In this document: piece by piece, positions 24,947 through 39,900 of the stretch
Layout of the letters: the number at the start of each line of letters is the position of its first letter
How positions within the stretch are numbered: the stretch's first letter is position 1
Assembly (NCBI RefSeq): GCF_964204865.1
Contig: NC_135255.1
Location: 15,157,135 to 15,221,134 of the forward strand
Length of the DNA: 64,000 nt
Origin: Styela clava
Taxonomy: Eukaryota; Chordata; Ascidiacea; Stolidobranchia; Styelidae
Direction: 5' to 3'
Program-made: the position numbers and the translations under genes
The notes under the pieces: generated by a model
The model's database searches: none
What the model was told of the DNA's origin: nothing
The model's input: only the letters and a program-made list of their open reading frames with translations

Positions 24947-27900
24947 TCAGATTTTTTTCCTCAAAGTGCCGAGAGATCTGGTATCGATGCCAACTCTTCT
25001 TAAAGTTCGTTTCACATGTGGCTCTGCTTCGTCTAAAAACCACTGACGACAATACATTATCTTCATAACGTCGCATAAAAGATTTCTTTCTCGTTTTCTA
25101 AAACAAAAAGGAAATATTTATAATAAGCAAAAACCAAAACTGTAAAATACCTCACTGTATTACACCTGAAATAAAATTCTACACACTTACAATTGAATCA
25201 GAACTTCTCTGTTCCTTGCATCTTGCAGCAACAATATACGTAATTCTTCATCTCTGTTGATATCGGTAGAGAAGTCTTGACGATTCAACTGTCGTCCGCA
25301 ACTTACGCATGCTCCATCTGCAAAAATGCAGCATCATGAATTCAAAACTTTCCGCAATATTAGTTGGTGATTCATGAGGAATTTCGTAATTTGAGAAATT
25401 CTTATATTGTTTTACACAGTTAAACGATTATTGGAACCTGCCGATAGCTAATTAATATTTTTATCTATGTAAATTGAATATCCTACTTTTGTCTGACATT
25501 GAACGTTACCATAATTACTTTGATTTTACCGAAGATTTCGCAATTTTTAAATTAAGTAGGTTACGCAGACAAGCCCTCGAGATATTTTGAAAGACTAGTC
25601 GAAGAATATAGTCAGCCACTTCTACGCCAGGCCTCAATTGGCCCCACTGGCCTGAAGTAAAACGCAAGTTTCTGACGTGCCAAAATGAATATTTTTGTGT
25701 TTAACCATGACGTTTCAAAATCAACATTTTGTATACCTCTTTCTAAATCCGGGGAATTTGACATGGCTGTTCCTGTGTCTCTGAAATCCATATTTCTTCT
25801 CAGAGAATGCCTTGAACTTGTCATTGGGTTGAATCCTGAAGATTTTGTCATTCTTTGTTCTCTTTCGAGTGAAATTATTTTTCCTTGTGCAATTTTCAAT
25901 TCTGCTTGTGCGTGTGATGCGTTTTGTTTCGCGAGTGCAAGTTCACGCTCCAAGTTATCCTAAGTTAAATTAGATTATACAGTTTAAATCGGGAAATTGT
26001 ATGTTAACTCCCAAAACAGTCAATGAATGTGCACCATAGCACAGTACCTTCCAAACTTCTCTGATCTATAGTTTCGTAAAGGTAGCACTCTTATTCAAAA
26101 GTTCACGCAAAATATATCCAATGAGTTTGCTATTGAGAACCGCGCTAGTGCGAGTATAAATGAGAAGAAATTCTGTTTAAATTAATAATGACTCCAATTA
26201 TCTTAAACATTTATTTCAAATTATCATAGTTTGTACTGAAACTAGTATTTATTCTGAGTATGGCGGGGAAGTAACCTGAAGATTTAAAATGATTTGTCCC
26301 TCTTATTCTATAGTATAGATACTCATATCTAATTGAAATCGTATTTCTTACTCGTTCATCTTGTCTTTGTTTAAACATCTTAGTTTCCGACTCTTTCAAT
26401 TTAGTTATTTCCTTTGCAGAGTTGGCAAGTTTTAAAGTAAATTCATTAATAATTGATTCATGTCGAGCCTGTATTTTCTGCAATTCTACTGATGCAACAA
26501 CTACCCTTTCTTCGTGTTGTTTTTTGACCTCCAGCAACGCTTTTTCCTGAGTGATGAAGGATTTAATTTTATAGTATATATGGCCACCAGTTCCCTTTAC
26601 GTAACGCTACAATCGGAAAAATTCCAGTTCTTTCAAATAAACTCCCCAAATATCGTGATACCTTACAAAACACATAACGCCATAGAGCCCTGTTCGAAGC
26701 AAAAGACGGGAATAAGGGTCGAATAAATAAATACAGCAATCTCAACATTATTTGTTCATAAGTGAAATAGGTTTTGGTGAACTTACGCATTTTGATAAAA
26801 TGTCTAAATATTTTATATTGAATTAAAATATTTTGGCTCATAACAACTATACTATTGAATAATACAGGTACTAAAAATTTGATGTCCCACAGCTAATGAA
26901 ATCACAAACCAAACGGAGAAATATTATCTTTCATACTTTATCTGTTACTTCTTTTCGAAGTTGGTTCATTTCTCGTTCCACCCTTTTAATTGTTTCGTTT
27001 TTATTTATAATTTCTCTCTTGTGTTTCTCTGATTCTTCTTTCATTTGGAGCTTGATTGTATCAATTTCGCTTTTCAATTTATCCTATATTAAAATAAAAA
27101 ATAAAGATTCGACCGTTCTAGTGATAATAATATGACAGGAATACGATCAGGTTCTTTATCAAAAGAAATTTTGTGGCAGAGTTAAAATGAAGTTGTTTTC
27201 TAATCTGTAGCGAAGTGCCAATCAGAAATTATAATTTTAGAATGTTTGGTTATTTTTGCACATTATGTTCTGCACATTCAAATTCAAATCCAATTATTTT
27301 ACAATACTTTGTATCAACAAATTCGAATCGCATAAACTACTTGGCTAGTACTAATTGCTAACTTTGCAAATTAACTAGGTTTGCATTTAATACTCCGATT
27401 TTAAGATTGATATTCTTCCAAATCCTTCTTACATAAACTTTGAAGTATATATATAATACAATCGTAGCTACTTACAATAGTTTGATGATCTTTTCTTCTC
27501 AAATCTTGCAATGTTGTAACTTCGCTGCTGTTTACCATTCCCAACAGTTTCAATTTCAATGTTTCGACGAGACTTTCAAGACGGACAATCTCCTTGCCTT
27601 GAATTTCCTAGAAGGAAAATTACATTTATAATCTTTGAATTGTAGGCGAAGTAGATTTTCAATCGCGTTTTATTTTGATAACATTTTGGCGGGAAAAAGA
27701 CGAACTCCATCTGTAGTGAAGAAACAGTCGAATTCGAATATTGAGCAGAACCATATGAAATCATCTCCGCGTACATACATTTGGTTTTTGTACTTGTAGG
27801 AATCCATTAGCGATTCTCGACGGTTCCCTCACTTATGTTTACGCATTTACGCCCGCGATTGAGTTTTTTCGTCCGAACACCGATCATAATTTAAACTTGA

Positions 27901-30900
27901 CGAAATTGTACCATATGCTAATTAGAATTATGGCAAATGCTCTAGCAAACTGAAAAAATGAACCAACTTTTGCAATTTTATCTTGTGACCTCTCTTCCTC
28001 CAGCGCTCTTATTGTATTCATAGAAGCTGTTTCATTTTTTAACTTTTTAATTTCTTGATGCAATTCTTCTATTTTTGCGTGCTTGTCATCCTGAAAAAGA
28101 AATGCAGATTGGTATGCATGTTGCAAATTTAAAGCACCAAATTCGTGAACTGCTTTGACCTAGCAAAACTTAGCAATCCACAAAATAGCTTCATATCGCG
28201 ATATTATCGCTATTTGAAGTTAAAAATGGAAGATAACCAAGTTGCCCAAAAACCGTTGGCAAATGAAGAAATTATATATAATGTATGTTTTGCTAATGGT
28301 AAATCATTGGTTCAATTGTATCTTGTAAAATACGTTTTTGACCGTTTTTTGGCTGTGCGTAATGATTGTGAGAATTTTGACGACATAATTACTTGAAAAG
28401 ATAATAATTGAAGGAGAAGAACCAAATAATTGAATTGTCATTGTATTCAACGAATGACCAACTGGTTGTTCTTAAGCTGCTGCGGGGTATTGTGTACAAG
28501 TAGACATTGTAGGGAGTAAGAATATTGTTTGATTCGATTGAAATCAATACAAGGTGGAAGCCAGCCAAGACATGTCGACATTAAAAAATATTTTTTCTTA
28601 CTCTGTCTTTTTTAGAGAACAAAATCATTCTGTCGTAATCTGCTTTGATCTTTTCTTCTCGACTTTTGCAAACCACGCAACAAGATTTTTCTCGTTCAGG
28701 AGCCATTTGACCCAACACTTGTACCATGGCAACTTCTGGTTCTTTGGAATTTGTCAATGAAACCTTACGGTTTGCCGGGCTTGACTGCACATTCACAAAT
28801 CCAATTTCTCCGTTGATTATATGTTCTGCAGCTGGTTGTATTGTAGATGCAAAGTCGGTTTGCGGGGTTCCACCCGAAAGTTTCTTAGCTAGTTTCTCGT
28901 GTGGTTTCTGTCGTCGACTCGCACGTCTGCTATTCACTTCACCCGGGGACGTCTTTGTTGCAAGACGCTAAAAATGAGAAAAATAATACAAACATCACTC
29001 TTACTTGACCCCATTTATTCATTCTAATGTATAACAACAGTAATCAGTAATCAGTAATTTATTTCTTCACCAAGCTGAAAGTACGAATTATACATACACA
29101 AATAAAGGAAATATAAAAGACCGCATTCCAGGGTGAAAGGAGACGCCGAAAACCAATTCTGGTTATCGAGCGGCGGCACCCTCGGGGAAGTCTAACAAAA
29201 ACGTGATAAATATAATTAAATCGAACAAAATATATTACTTAATAAATAAATAAAGAGACGCAATCGATGCGTCAAGGCGACCCGGTAAAAACCAAGCAAT
29301 CGCCGTTTAAAAATAAGAAAATCGACTCCATGCACCACAGTCTAGGTAACCATGGAAATTATTAAGTGAACCAACATCTATTATTTGTTTATCCCGCAAA
29401 TTATTTTCGAAGATGGGTATAATGTGAATCAATATCAGAAACTTGCCAAGGGAAGAGAAAAATTTGGCACGCCCTCTTTATTGCAAGCCTTTTTTTAATT
29501 GTATGCTCAGAATACGCTGTATATTATGTTATTGAATTTCTGTCGGAAATTTAGACTTTGACCATTAAAAGTCTTAATTTTACACCAATCTTAAGTATGG
29601 AAAGTTTAAGAACACGACGGCGGTTTTAGCTCTACTATTCATATAAACATTATAAACTCCGAATACACAGCCCTGCAACGCATGGATTGGATTTCATTGA
29701 TCCAGTGATTTATTAGACTTTCAAACCTTTGTTATTGAACGCCGATTTTGGATTTACACCATATACACTCACCTCGTTAGATTTAGTATTCTGTCCAGTC
29801 TGATGTGTGATTATTTGTCCAGTTCCAGACGAACTCAAAACAGGTAGAGACAGTACTTTGTTCCCTGCTTCAGGTGACTTTACTTGCATATAAAGTAGGC
29901 CATCCGGTGTCAAATTTTTTCTGTCGTTAGATGGCGAAGGAGATGAAAATACTCCAGAAGAAGGAGTAGTGGATCTGCTCAGGGGCGAACCATGTTCCCG
30001 ATGTTTGTAAATGTCAGAAGATGTCGCGCTACCCGGCCTCGATGAATTTGTCTTGAACGTTTCCTCCTGTGTAGTTTGAATTAAACCTTCCGCACTCACG
30101 CTCAGTCGACGTTCGTCGGGACTTGTGTGAATCGGAGGAAGTTTATTGCAAGGTGACGAACTTGGTGTTGATGATAGATGGGATAGTTTTTTATTTTGTT
30201 CAAGTTTTTCTTCATTTTTGGGATCTGGTGATTCCGGTGTATCAGTTTTCTGAGCACAAATAGATAATTTATAAATTCTGTTTAATGATTTATAACATGT
30301 AACTGAAAGTTAAGCCTATTTCGCTGGTATTCCAACAAATATGCTTTGCTTATTTATCAAAAACCCGAGTGACAGCCGCGTTTCCCAACCGGGAAGCAAT
30401 TTTGCTTTTATATTTACTGTAATATTACTAATTTGATTTTTCATTTACACATTATAAATTACTTAAACAGTACAAAAGCGGGAGTGCAACTTGCGAACAA
30501 CACTCTCTAAGGATTCATTGAAGATTGAATAAATATTGTTTTTCTGTATAGTGAGGTAGGAATTTAGATTTTAAAATAGACGAAAGGAGAAATATAATAA
30601 AAATTGTTGAAAACTACGCCATTACAGCAACAGTTACCTTTCTCCTGTTTACAATATCGACTCTTGGTAACGGGTGATTGATGACTTGACACGCTTTCTG
30701 AGCAAATTGCAGACAACTGAGCGTTTCGTGAGCTAGATTAGGACACGGCGAAGTTGTCACAATCATTCTCGTTGTGCAGTCTCCACCAAGGGCGTTGCGC
30801 AATAATCTTGTTAACTTCGAGTCTCTGAAAAAATTCGAATTTGGTCATTGTAGTATGAGTATGGACAAAATTACACATAATTATGAATAAACTATTTTAC

Positions 30901-33900
30901 AGGAGGTCCATAAAGTCCCTTTACAATTTCAATTTTGTTATGAAGTCAGTTCATATATCCCAACCAGGCTGGATGTTTTTAATCAGGAATTATTCTAGTA
31001 TTTTTACCTCATTTATTACATCTGTGAGAGCCAAAACAATATATAGTATCGATAAATTCCCTTTGCATTTGAAAAAATTATCGACATAGACTGTTAATGA
31101 GATCATAGGTCGCGATTTGTAATATCATATCGCGATTTACGGAAAGGAAAATAAGAAAGTATACATAGAAAGATAAAACGTAAAACAATGTATAAAGACG
31201 TTGATTCATAAATCAGAAACGCTGGATTAATCTGGCGGCATAAAGAACAACTTGTGATGTCGATGTAAAGTTTTAAATGCGGACGGCCGTTATTAAACCA
31301 CCCCTTTATAATACGGTATTGTGTATTACACGTACTAAGCACGATTTAAGTTATTAGTTTTGAATACTTATCACGGTGTTTCTCTGTTTGGTCTTTTTCA
31401 ACTTGTAATTATCATCAATGTCAACTTTGTGGTCAAGATGGAGGAGTGATAATTCATATTTTCAAGTGTTTCAAGTACCATTCAACGTGTATGAATCAGT
31501 ATATTTATTGGCAATACACGGTACGTAATATAAGGAAATATCTGCCTCCAATGTATGAATTTTATAAATGTTCACAATTTTCAATACTTGTCCTACCTGT
31601 ATCCAACTACTGCATTTTTATCGTTTGCAAGTGATACGACTAAATTCGCGAATAGCTGTAGTGATTTCACTGTTTTTGCCTCAGCGCTTCCGACTGCCGG
31701 TGACTCGTACGTAGCATGCTTCACAGACTGTAAAACAAAAACAGATTGTAGGTAAATGATAAGTGTGGGTTTACACAAGAAGTAACAAAAAACGCAGACA
31801 CATTATGTGAAAAGGGGAATTAGAACAAAAATAAATATGATGTCATAATCATCTTCAAAGTCACAATTCCACAAAGAGGAGAGAGGACGTAATGCCTCCC
31901 TATATCCGAATTACACTACTCTGAATGCAATTTATGTTTTATCAAGGCTGTGATATATATAATTAACACCGGATCTTATTTGACGCATCGCAAATTGTCT
32001 ATAAATGATAATAACAAATATTAAAAAAAAATAAAAATACGCTGAATATGAATGCAATTAAAAGTTTTTTATTTTATTTGACGTGCATTCATTCCTTTTG
32101 CTTCGAACAGACCCCGGATAGACATCCACTTGCCCACACAATTTATTACATCCTGGGTGATGTGGAAAAAGTTATTGTGCATTTCATTTTGCCGCTATAT
32201 ATAAGACACTCACCCTTTCAACTCCGACCAAGTCAACGAATCTCATTTCTCCTTCAGTTACTTTGACACTTTCTTCCGCTGCATCATCGTTATCTCCCGC
32301 TGTCATCATTTCTTCTTTTCTTATTCTTACAGTGAATATGGTATGACTTCGACTCCCAGCATCTCTCACTATGTAAAAATATTTAAATTGACTTTATTTA
32401 GAGCAAATCCTTTATATATCATGTCTAATGTTATGTTGCGCAAAATGGAATACCTCCAAATTACATATTATTTTGTCAGTAGTTTAAACAAGGGCGCAAT
32501 ACTTTTTTTCGGGAGAAGACGACAATCAATCATCAAGAACAAGGCAACAACACGAATAACAAAAAACAAAAAATTAACCAAACGATCCATACGTACAATT
32601 ATGTCTAATGAAATAGATTCGAGGTTTTGAGCAATGCGGGGTAGCCACAATATCCACCATTTTATATTCACGACTGGAAATACGTTTCAGGAACATTTTT
32701 GGTTCAATATCGATATAATTTCAAGCAAAATTCAATAGAATGGGGAATTTCTAGTTAGAATACGAGCCATGAGGAGAAATAGGTACGACACTATCCCAGA
32801 AATTCACCATTCTCAGAATTACAGTGACTTACTTCTGTTTGGACTTCTTCTTAACTGCTTGCTGACGTCATCAGCTGTTTTGACTGTTATTTGAGTAGAT
32901 CCTTCAATCGATGTCATATCTCCATTCTCTTGAATCTTGAGTCCATCTGATTTCGATGGATCCTGCATATTATTATTATATAAATAAATAATGATTGGAT
33001 ATTATTAACAAATATTCTCCTCATTCAAAAATATTATTATGAAATGAACATTATGCATCAGTATGTTGGAGTTCTTGGTCATTCGTTGTGCGTGAAAATG
33101 TTAAGCCATTCAATTAAAAATACAAGATTATGGACAACAGTACTGTATATGTAAGATAAATAGGAATTAACTGAACTATCAGCTTTGTTACCCATTTTCA
33201 TGTATAATATTGCTTTCTTCCGTAACCAAAATATTTTATTTGATAGTAAATCCATGCACATCTTAATAGAATTAGATTATTTTTCTGTGCATAAGGCTGG
33301 TGCAGTCACTCTCTATAAATATTACTTAATTTCTACATTTTACACTGGTGTTATACCAATTGCTCTAAAAGAGTCTAAAGTCTGAAGCAATGATATACAA
33401 CAGAATTTGATTATTCATCTATCTCTTAAATTAATATTTATTTATTTTCCCACAAAGAATGTTTTAGCTGAAATACCCGGTAATTCTCAGTCGAGAAGAA
33501 AATACCATTGACGGGAAATCACGGAATAACAATTAATATCTTCGACATAAATACCCATATTATTATAACACAAAATTTCTCACCAGGAGATCATAGAATT
33601 TCTCGTTGTACAGTTGGAGAAATGATGTTGTGATGTCATAAGAGGTGTTTTCAGCTGTGTCATTGTTCACAACTGGATGAAGACAATTAGATAAGGAAAT
33701 CAATTGACTAACTTTCATATTTGAGCGTTTTGTAAAAATTGCAGCATTTTTAACAATTTTACATCTCGTACAGTGACCTTTGGGGGTGATTATTCCTGCT
33801 GTGAAATATTTGATCCATTCTATTTGTTGTGCCAGGTCAAAAACCAGAACATTGTTTGGGCGTTTAAAGAGAGGGATTGTAAGTGCAATGGTGGTGATAC

Positions 33901-36900
33901 TATTTTTCAATGATACGCGGTAAATACATGAAATCGACGCCTTTAAAAACGATTTCTCGAGTTGAAATACAAATATTCACCCAAAATGAAATGATTCATA
34001 TTTATATTGTGATTCAGAATTTCACCAGACAACTTCATATATAAACAATATGTCTCAATAATCAGAACGTTGAAATCAAAAAAGATTGCAACAATAAACA
34101 TGATTTTTTGTTACAAAATTAAGGTCATCGAAATTATTCCAGTGTATTGTTTATACGAAAACGTCGTTCCAGTTATTATACTGATATTATTATACTGCCT
34201 AATTTTTCAAGGATACTGTTCAACATGGATTCCATCGTTCGCATGATAATTCCTCTATGTTTTCCACTTGTTGCTTTGCCATACAATGTGTAACTTTTTC
34301 CTGTGTTTGGTATTCCATACGAAACAACACATGCTCGGTGACCCTAGTCCAAATAAATTTCGATGCAAACGATAAATTTCGTTGAAATTTGAACAAACTA
34401 CTTTTGGTAATATATTTTGTTTGACGCTAATCATTATATTCAGTTTATTCTTCTCTTATGGTGTTAAACAAAGATTATTTTGATATTTTTATATTGATAT
34501 GCAAGTTTTTATCTTTGAACTATTTTCGTCTATTATCTATAAATTTTGCTTCGACTAGATAGACGCTCAATTTTTGAGACTAAAACCGACCTGACGGAGA
34601 AAATATAAAAGTCCGAATTCTTTTATTTATTTTATTGTATTTGAGCTGAAATAATCTAATCAATTGTATAAATGAAAATTACATTCCAGACACAATATCC
34701 TAATACCCCTAATTTAATGAAGTATATCAATCATCTTCGACAAAAAATAAATTCCATTTCATAAAAATTGATGGATTGATGAAATATTAATTATATATAT
34801 TAATGTTTTTATCGGTTCTTAGCTCAGATCGTGCATGGATGCGAAAATTGATTTGTAAAATAATTGTTAAACCAGAGGTGAATTTAATCAAAAGCAATTT
34901 AAAAAAACTCTTTTATTCGATTTAGGATAGGATTTACATATTTATCCCGGGGGAGAGTAAAGCCGATAAGACGACCTAATCATATGGCAACTACGGCCCC
35001 TCGTTCGGTTATCAGTCCATGTCGTGTATGGGATTAGTTAGTTATTTGTTTTTGGAAGCGTGGACTTGATGGTGGAGGAAGCCGTAACCAATCGGCGGTT
35101 ATGTAAACCCCCCTACGGCGGCGAGGAGTCCAGCAATCCTCTCGCACATTATTATCTTCCACGGGATTCGAACCTGCGAACCCACGCAAGGTAATCAGAC
35201 GTGCGAGCGTATTCCTAACGCCAAACAGTTTGGTTAAGTATATATATATAATTATATATTGTTTTAAAATACAGGATTTATCTCGTTGTACAGCATATGG
35301 TAGCGGGTCATTTTAAGTTTTACCAGTTATGAAAAAAACCACCAAACAAGCATGAATCAACAATAAAATAACATTCAAATGCGAAGTATATTCATGGCTC
35401 AGTCATTTTCCAACTTCATACAATCACAAATGCCACCAAGCTTACTGTTAAAACAGCATTGACAAGCGATTGAGCCGATACTTCGAAAACTTCTCTTTGT
35501 GGAGTGCTCTCTGGAAACACATGAGCAAAGGTGAAGAGGTGCTTCGTACCATTCTGAAATGGATAAAGAAATAACAAACAGCCGTGCCGATTCCAAATAT
35601 GTCAAAATCGTCTATATGCGGGCTAGGAAATAACACAAACCCTGCGGTAATTTTATACTTCTCTAAAGTTTTTCAGACAAAGACCTAAATTTGAGAAGGC
35701 TTAAATTGAATGGATATATATGGATACAACCAGCAAATTTTACTTTAATTTTCATATTCAACATACGTTTATTTCATTTAATATGGAATCATTTATTTAT
35801 TTACGGCACCAAGGCTGTAATGGAGTCGGGTTTCCAAGTTTAAGTTCAGATACAACGAACAAAATTTTGATTTGAAATCTCATTCTCGGGGTGGATTCAG
35901 TATCGAAACCACGGGTTCATTCACAAGTATTTACAGAAATAAAGCAACCGACTATAGTCATCTTGTCTATTCGAAGTCCTTGGTCGTAAAGAATACCAAA
36001 ATTCTATCAACAGCGCACATGTGCATTGACTATATAAGTTCAAGCTATCCAAATCCAATTTATATCAATTTAAAACCTCATTACCCGAATAATATGATCA
36101 TTCGTTACATAGTTATACAGATCAAACAACATGTCATCCCTCAATTCATCCACATTGTGTCAATATTATCAATTTTATCCGAAGAAATATCAAACAAAAT
36201 GGGGTTTTAATAGGACAAGACAAACAATAAAATACACGATTTTAAACAGTGATATTGTGGCACGGCATGTTTCGTGACTGCTCTGTTTTAGCGTAAACTA
36301 GTACTAAATAGAGATCTTCATCGTTTGACTTCCAGAGGAATGATACAATTCGAACAAGAATTGTAACGAGACCTTCGAAGGGAAACTCGAGTTCTAGCTC
36401 ATTCCTTTCACCTGGTTCTGTTTTCATATTAAAAAATTCCCCAAGTATGGGGTTAAGATGAATAGCTACATGGGATCATAAATTGCTTGAAATCATACTT
36501 GCTCAGCGGATGGCTACATTTAGATACAATATCGATCTTTCATCGGGGTCGGTGGGCAAATATAAACAATCTCATATTTTGATTGATATTCATATATCTA
36601 TTGTTCGGGGCTTAAAAGGGGATCGCCTATTAGAACAATATTGATCTAATGTGCTATGGTTTTGTAAGAAATGTCTTAAAATTTTGATAGGTTTGTAAAA
36701 GAACAAGGAAAACAACAAAGCCCGTTTCACTCTTGTCTTGTCGCCAAGAATGTCAGAACTGAACAAGTAAAAACAATACTTCTTTTTCAGATTTTTTCTA
36801 TTCAAACGGAACTCAAGTATTCAGGTGATTTAGTGGAAAATCGTTAGCTAAATACGTCTTTCGTTCTGGGTATGCTGAGGTATGATAAAATACAATTGTT

Positions 36901-39900
36901 ATCAAATATTACTAAGTATGAAAAGGGGCAGTTTAGAAAAAAGTCAAAAAACTGCACAGAATAATTTCATAGGATTTAAAATAGATAAAAAATCAACAAT
37001 TTACGACATTTCTTTATGTTACAGGTTGTGTCGATCCTGTGGCATGTTGAAATTCATGCACGTTTTTATTCAACCATATGTTGTATTTTCGCACTGTAAA
37101 TGGTACTTACACTTTCTTTTGCTTTACTTGGTCTTGTACATAATTGTAGTTGGTTATCATTTTCAACTGTTAAACTTCTGAGCCGTGTTGTAATCGTATC
37201 TAAAAATGGAATGGAATAAAATAATGTTTAATGCTTCTATTCTTATGAATCTTTCTTACAAACATCGTGGGACATTAGTTAATGTTCATTTTACTTATCA
37301 TTCAAATATAATTGTTTGTTTAAAAAATCTATTGTAACCGCCATATTGGATTAACTTTTACACTTTGATACACAAATATTGTTGAATAGAATAAAAAGTA
37401 GAATCAAATTGAATAATATGGGATTCGTCTGATTCACTCAAAAACTATATCTCAAGAGTCACGAAATACAAATAACTAAAAATTATTCGGCTTTCGGTAG
37501 TCAGTTTACTTTCATGTGGGTATTATGGGCGTCTACCTAAAAGTAGGCCTTATGCAATATAACCAAGTCTACCATCAAACACAATAACCAATTGTAAAAC
37601 TACCATTCCACTTTCAAATTGAGCTTATCCTGGCAATTAACAACTTTATTTTGTCATTTCTATTTGTATTCATTGACAAAAGTCAGAATAATGTCGGACT
37701 GCACCGTAGTTAATAACAAGTTTTGAGGAAAAGACTATGATTATGTCGCGACATTTAATTAGAAAATGACTACACTAACAATAGAACAAATGTAACAGAT
37801 TAAATGTTTCAGATATTCAGTAACTACGATAAACAACTTAGTCTATATATTGGATATATTTCCGAGACCTACGAAGCCATATTTAAAAATGACAAACAAT
37901 ACAACTATTTCAATTGGATCAATTAAAAAAATTAAGAAAACGGGGGGAATTGTATTTATATTTGGCAAATAACTTTAGCGCTATATTTTATAGTGTTTCA
38001 TTGAATATTAATGTTATTTGAATTAGGAAAAATGTTGCCAAATATATTGTATATATAATCAATAATAGATACAAATTGAAACTCGTTAAATATTATGAGT
38101 AATGAAAGTAATAAAATGTTAATTATGTAACATAAATATTTGTCTAAGGTGAAGACACCGTCTTTCAGTAAAGAAAATAATAAACTAAACCAGAAACAAA
38201 TAAATTTTCACGTTCAAAAATCCACAAACCTGGTGCTGTATCATCCAATGGACGGATTCTGACGAACACCTGAAACGACGATTGCTTCTTCTGTTCTTTT
38301 CCTTCTATATTCTTTATATTTCCAGCATCGTTGACTGCCTCTGTGTTCGGAATTGTATCCAACGCTACTGATGTTGAATTCGAACTGGTTGTTTTGTTTG
38401 ATAACACGGTGTCTTGTGAAAGCCTGCTATCTTGATTTCTTTCATGTATTGATGATTGTAATCTGTTACAGAATTGAATTTTGAAATTAATTTTGCAACA
38501 GTCATTGCAAAAGGTAAAAATCTGATATATACTATGAGAAGATCGGAATCTTCCTAGTTTGTAATTACATACCCAATTTATTACAACTAGAGTATGAAGG
38601 TGAGAGTGGTATTTTTACTGGAAATATTTAACTTGTAATTCCAAAACAGGTAAGTTCAACTCTAAAACCACTGAGCCGTCACTCAATTTCCGGCGCTCCG
38701 AGAGTGTGTGTATCCATATTGAGGTAACTAAGTTTGTTCGCCTACTTTACATCAAGTAGTGTAAAGGGACGGAAGCCTATGGACATGGGGTATATTCACT
38801 TGGCTAACACAGACAGTCCCCGAACTCGTAATAGGATCGGGATAAAATCGGGATAAAATTATCGCCTAACCCTATAAACTGGTACACATACTAAGGGAGT
38901 ACCCAATTTCCCCTCAAGTAACAAATATTTTATTTCTTAATAATCAAAAGAACTTTGGTATTAATAGTGATAATTACCACGTATCGCAAATTGAACTTAC
39001 CCTTCACATTCATGATTTGTGACGTCAATTGAATCACTCAAGTTGAGCGATTCGGAAACCGAAGTTGTTGCTTTGGAATCGATTTCTTTGTTTTTTGTCA
39101 CTTTCTCTTTCGTTGCGTCTTTATGTGTTTTCCTAAGCAAATTAAATCGAGAAACATTATTCACATATTCATTTAACATTCAGAAACGTGAACATTGGCT
39201 GGACAATTACATTGGCGACTATAGGATAACTTTAAACTATAAATCCAAATAGTTAATCATCTGAAATAAATCTTGCACACCCGTCAGAATTCATATTTAT
39301 TCAAATATTTCTATTTCTATGTATATTGAGTCAGGCTTGAACAATAATATTGGTAATACATTTGTAAATTCACTAATAGCAATATTCATTTATACACCAC
39401 TCACTCTCATGTATATTTTTATAGATTTTATTGGCATTTAGCCTATAACAGCCGAAGTTTTAAACGCAAAGGAGCCGTAAACCGCTAAATTGGCTTTGGA
39501 AAAAGCAGTTTTTAACGGCGCTGAAACAACACAATGTTTTATGGGAAAGATCAAAATTGAAAACTAACGACCCTAGTACTCCTCAATCATTTATAACTTT
39601 TTTCGTCATTTTTTTCATTATTTCTGCAGTAGTTGGAACATTGTTTACATCTAGAACAATACGAATAAAATGTTTCGGGACCTTTTCTGCATTATGTTCT
39701 CGTAGATGTCCGATGTATTCAACATCGATTTTATAATTTCATGGCAGCTATCTTCCTCAAACAACCACTTTTCGGACTCGCGGTAAAAAGTAATGTTCCC
39801 ATTGTTACTTGGACGTCTTGGTACAACAGGACCCAAATTCGTGCTGCTTACACCAGAGGCTCCCGCTGTAGCTGCCATTCGTAGGCTAAAACGTTCTTTC

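Noticed and set aside
28726-28971. Plus-strand frame near 28.8 kb
   Set aside because: It is antisense to kinesin exon 13, which has correct splice borders and phase.
35160-35222. tRNA gene suggested by GGTTCGAATCC
   Set aside because: The B box sits in the head of a repeated SINE, and no complete cloverleaf could be drawn.
35872-36210. 112-residue plus-strand frame
   Set aside because: Lies in a kinesin intron, lacks a start context or splice borders, and its composition is that of AT-rich noncoding DNA.
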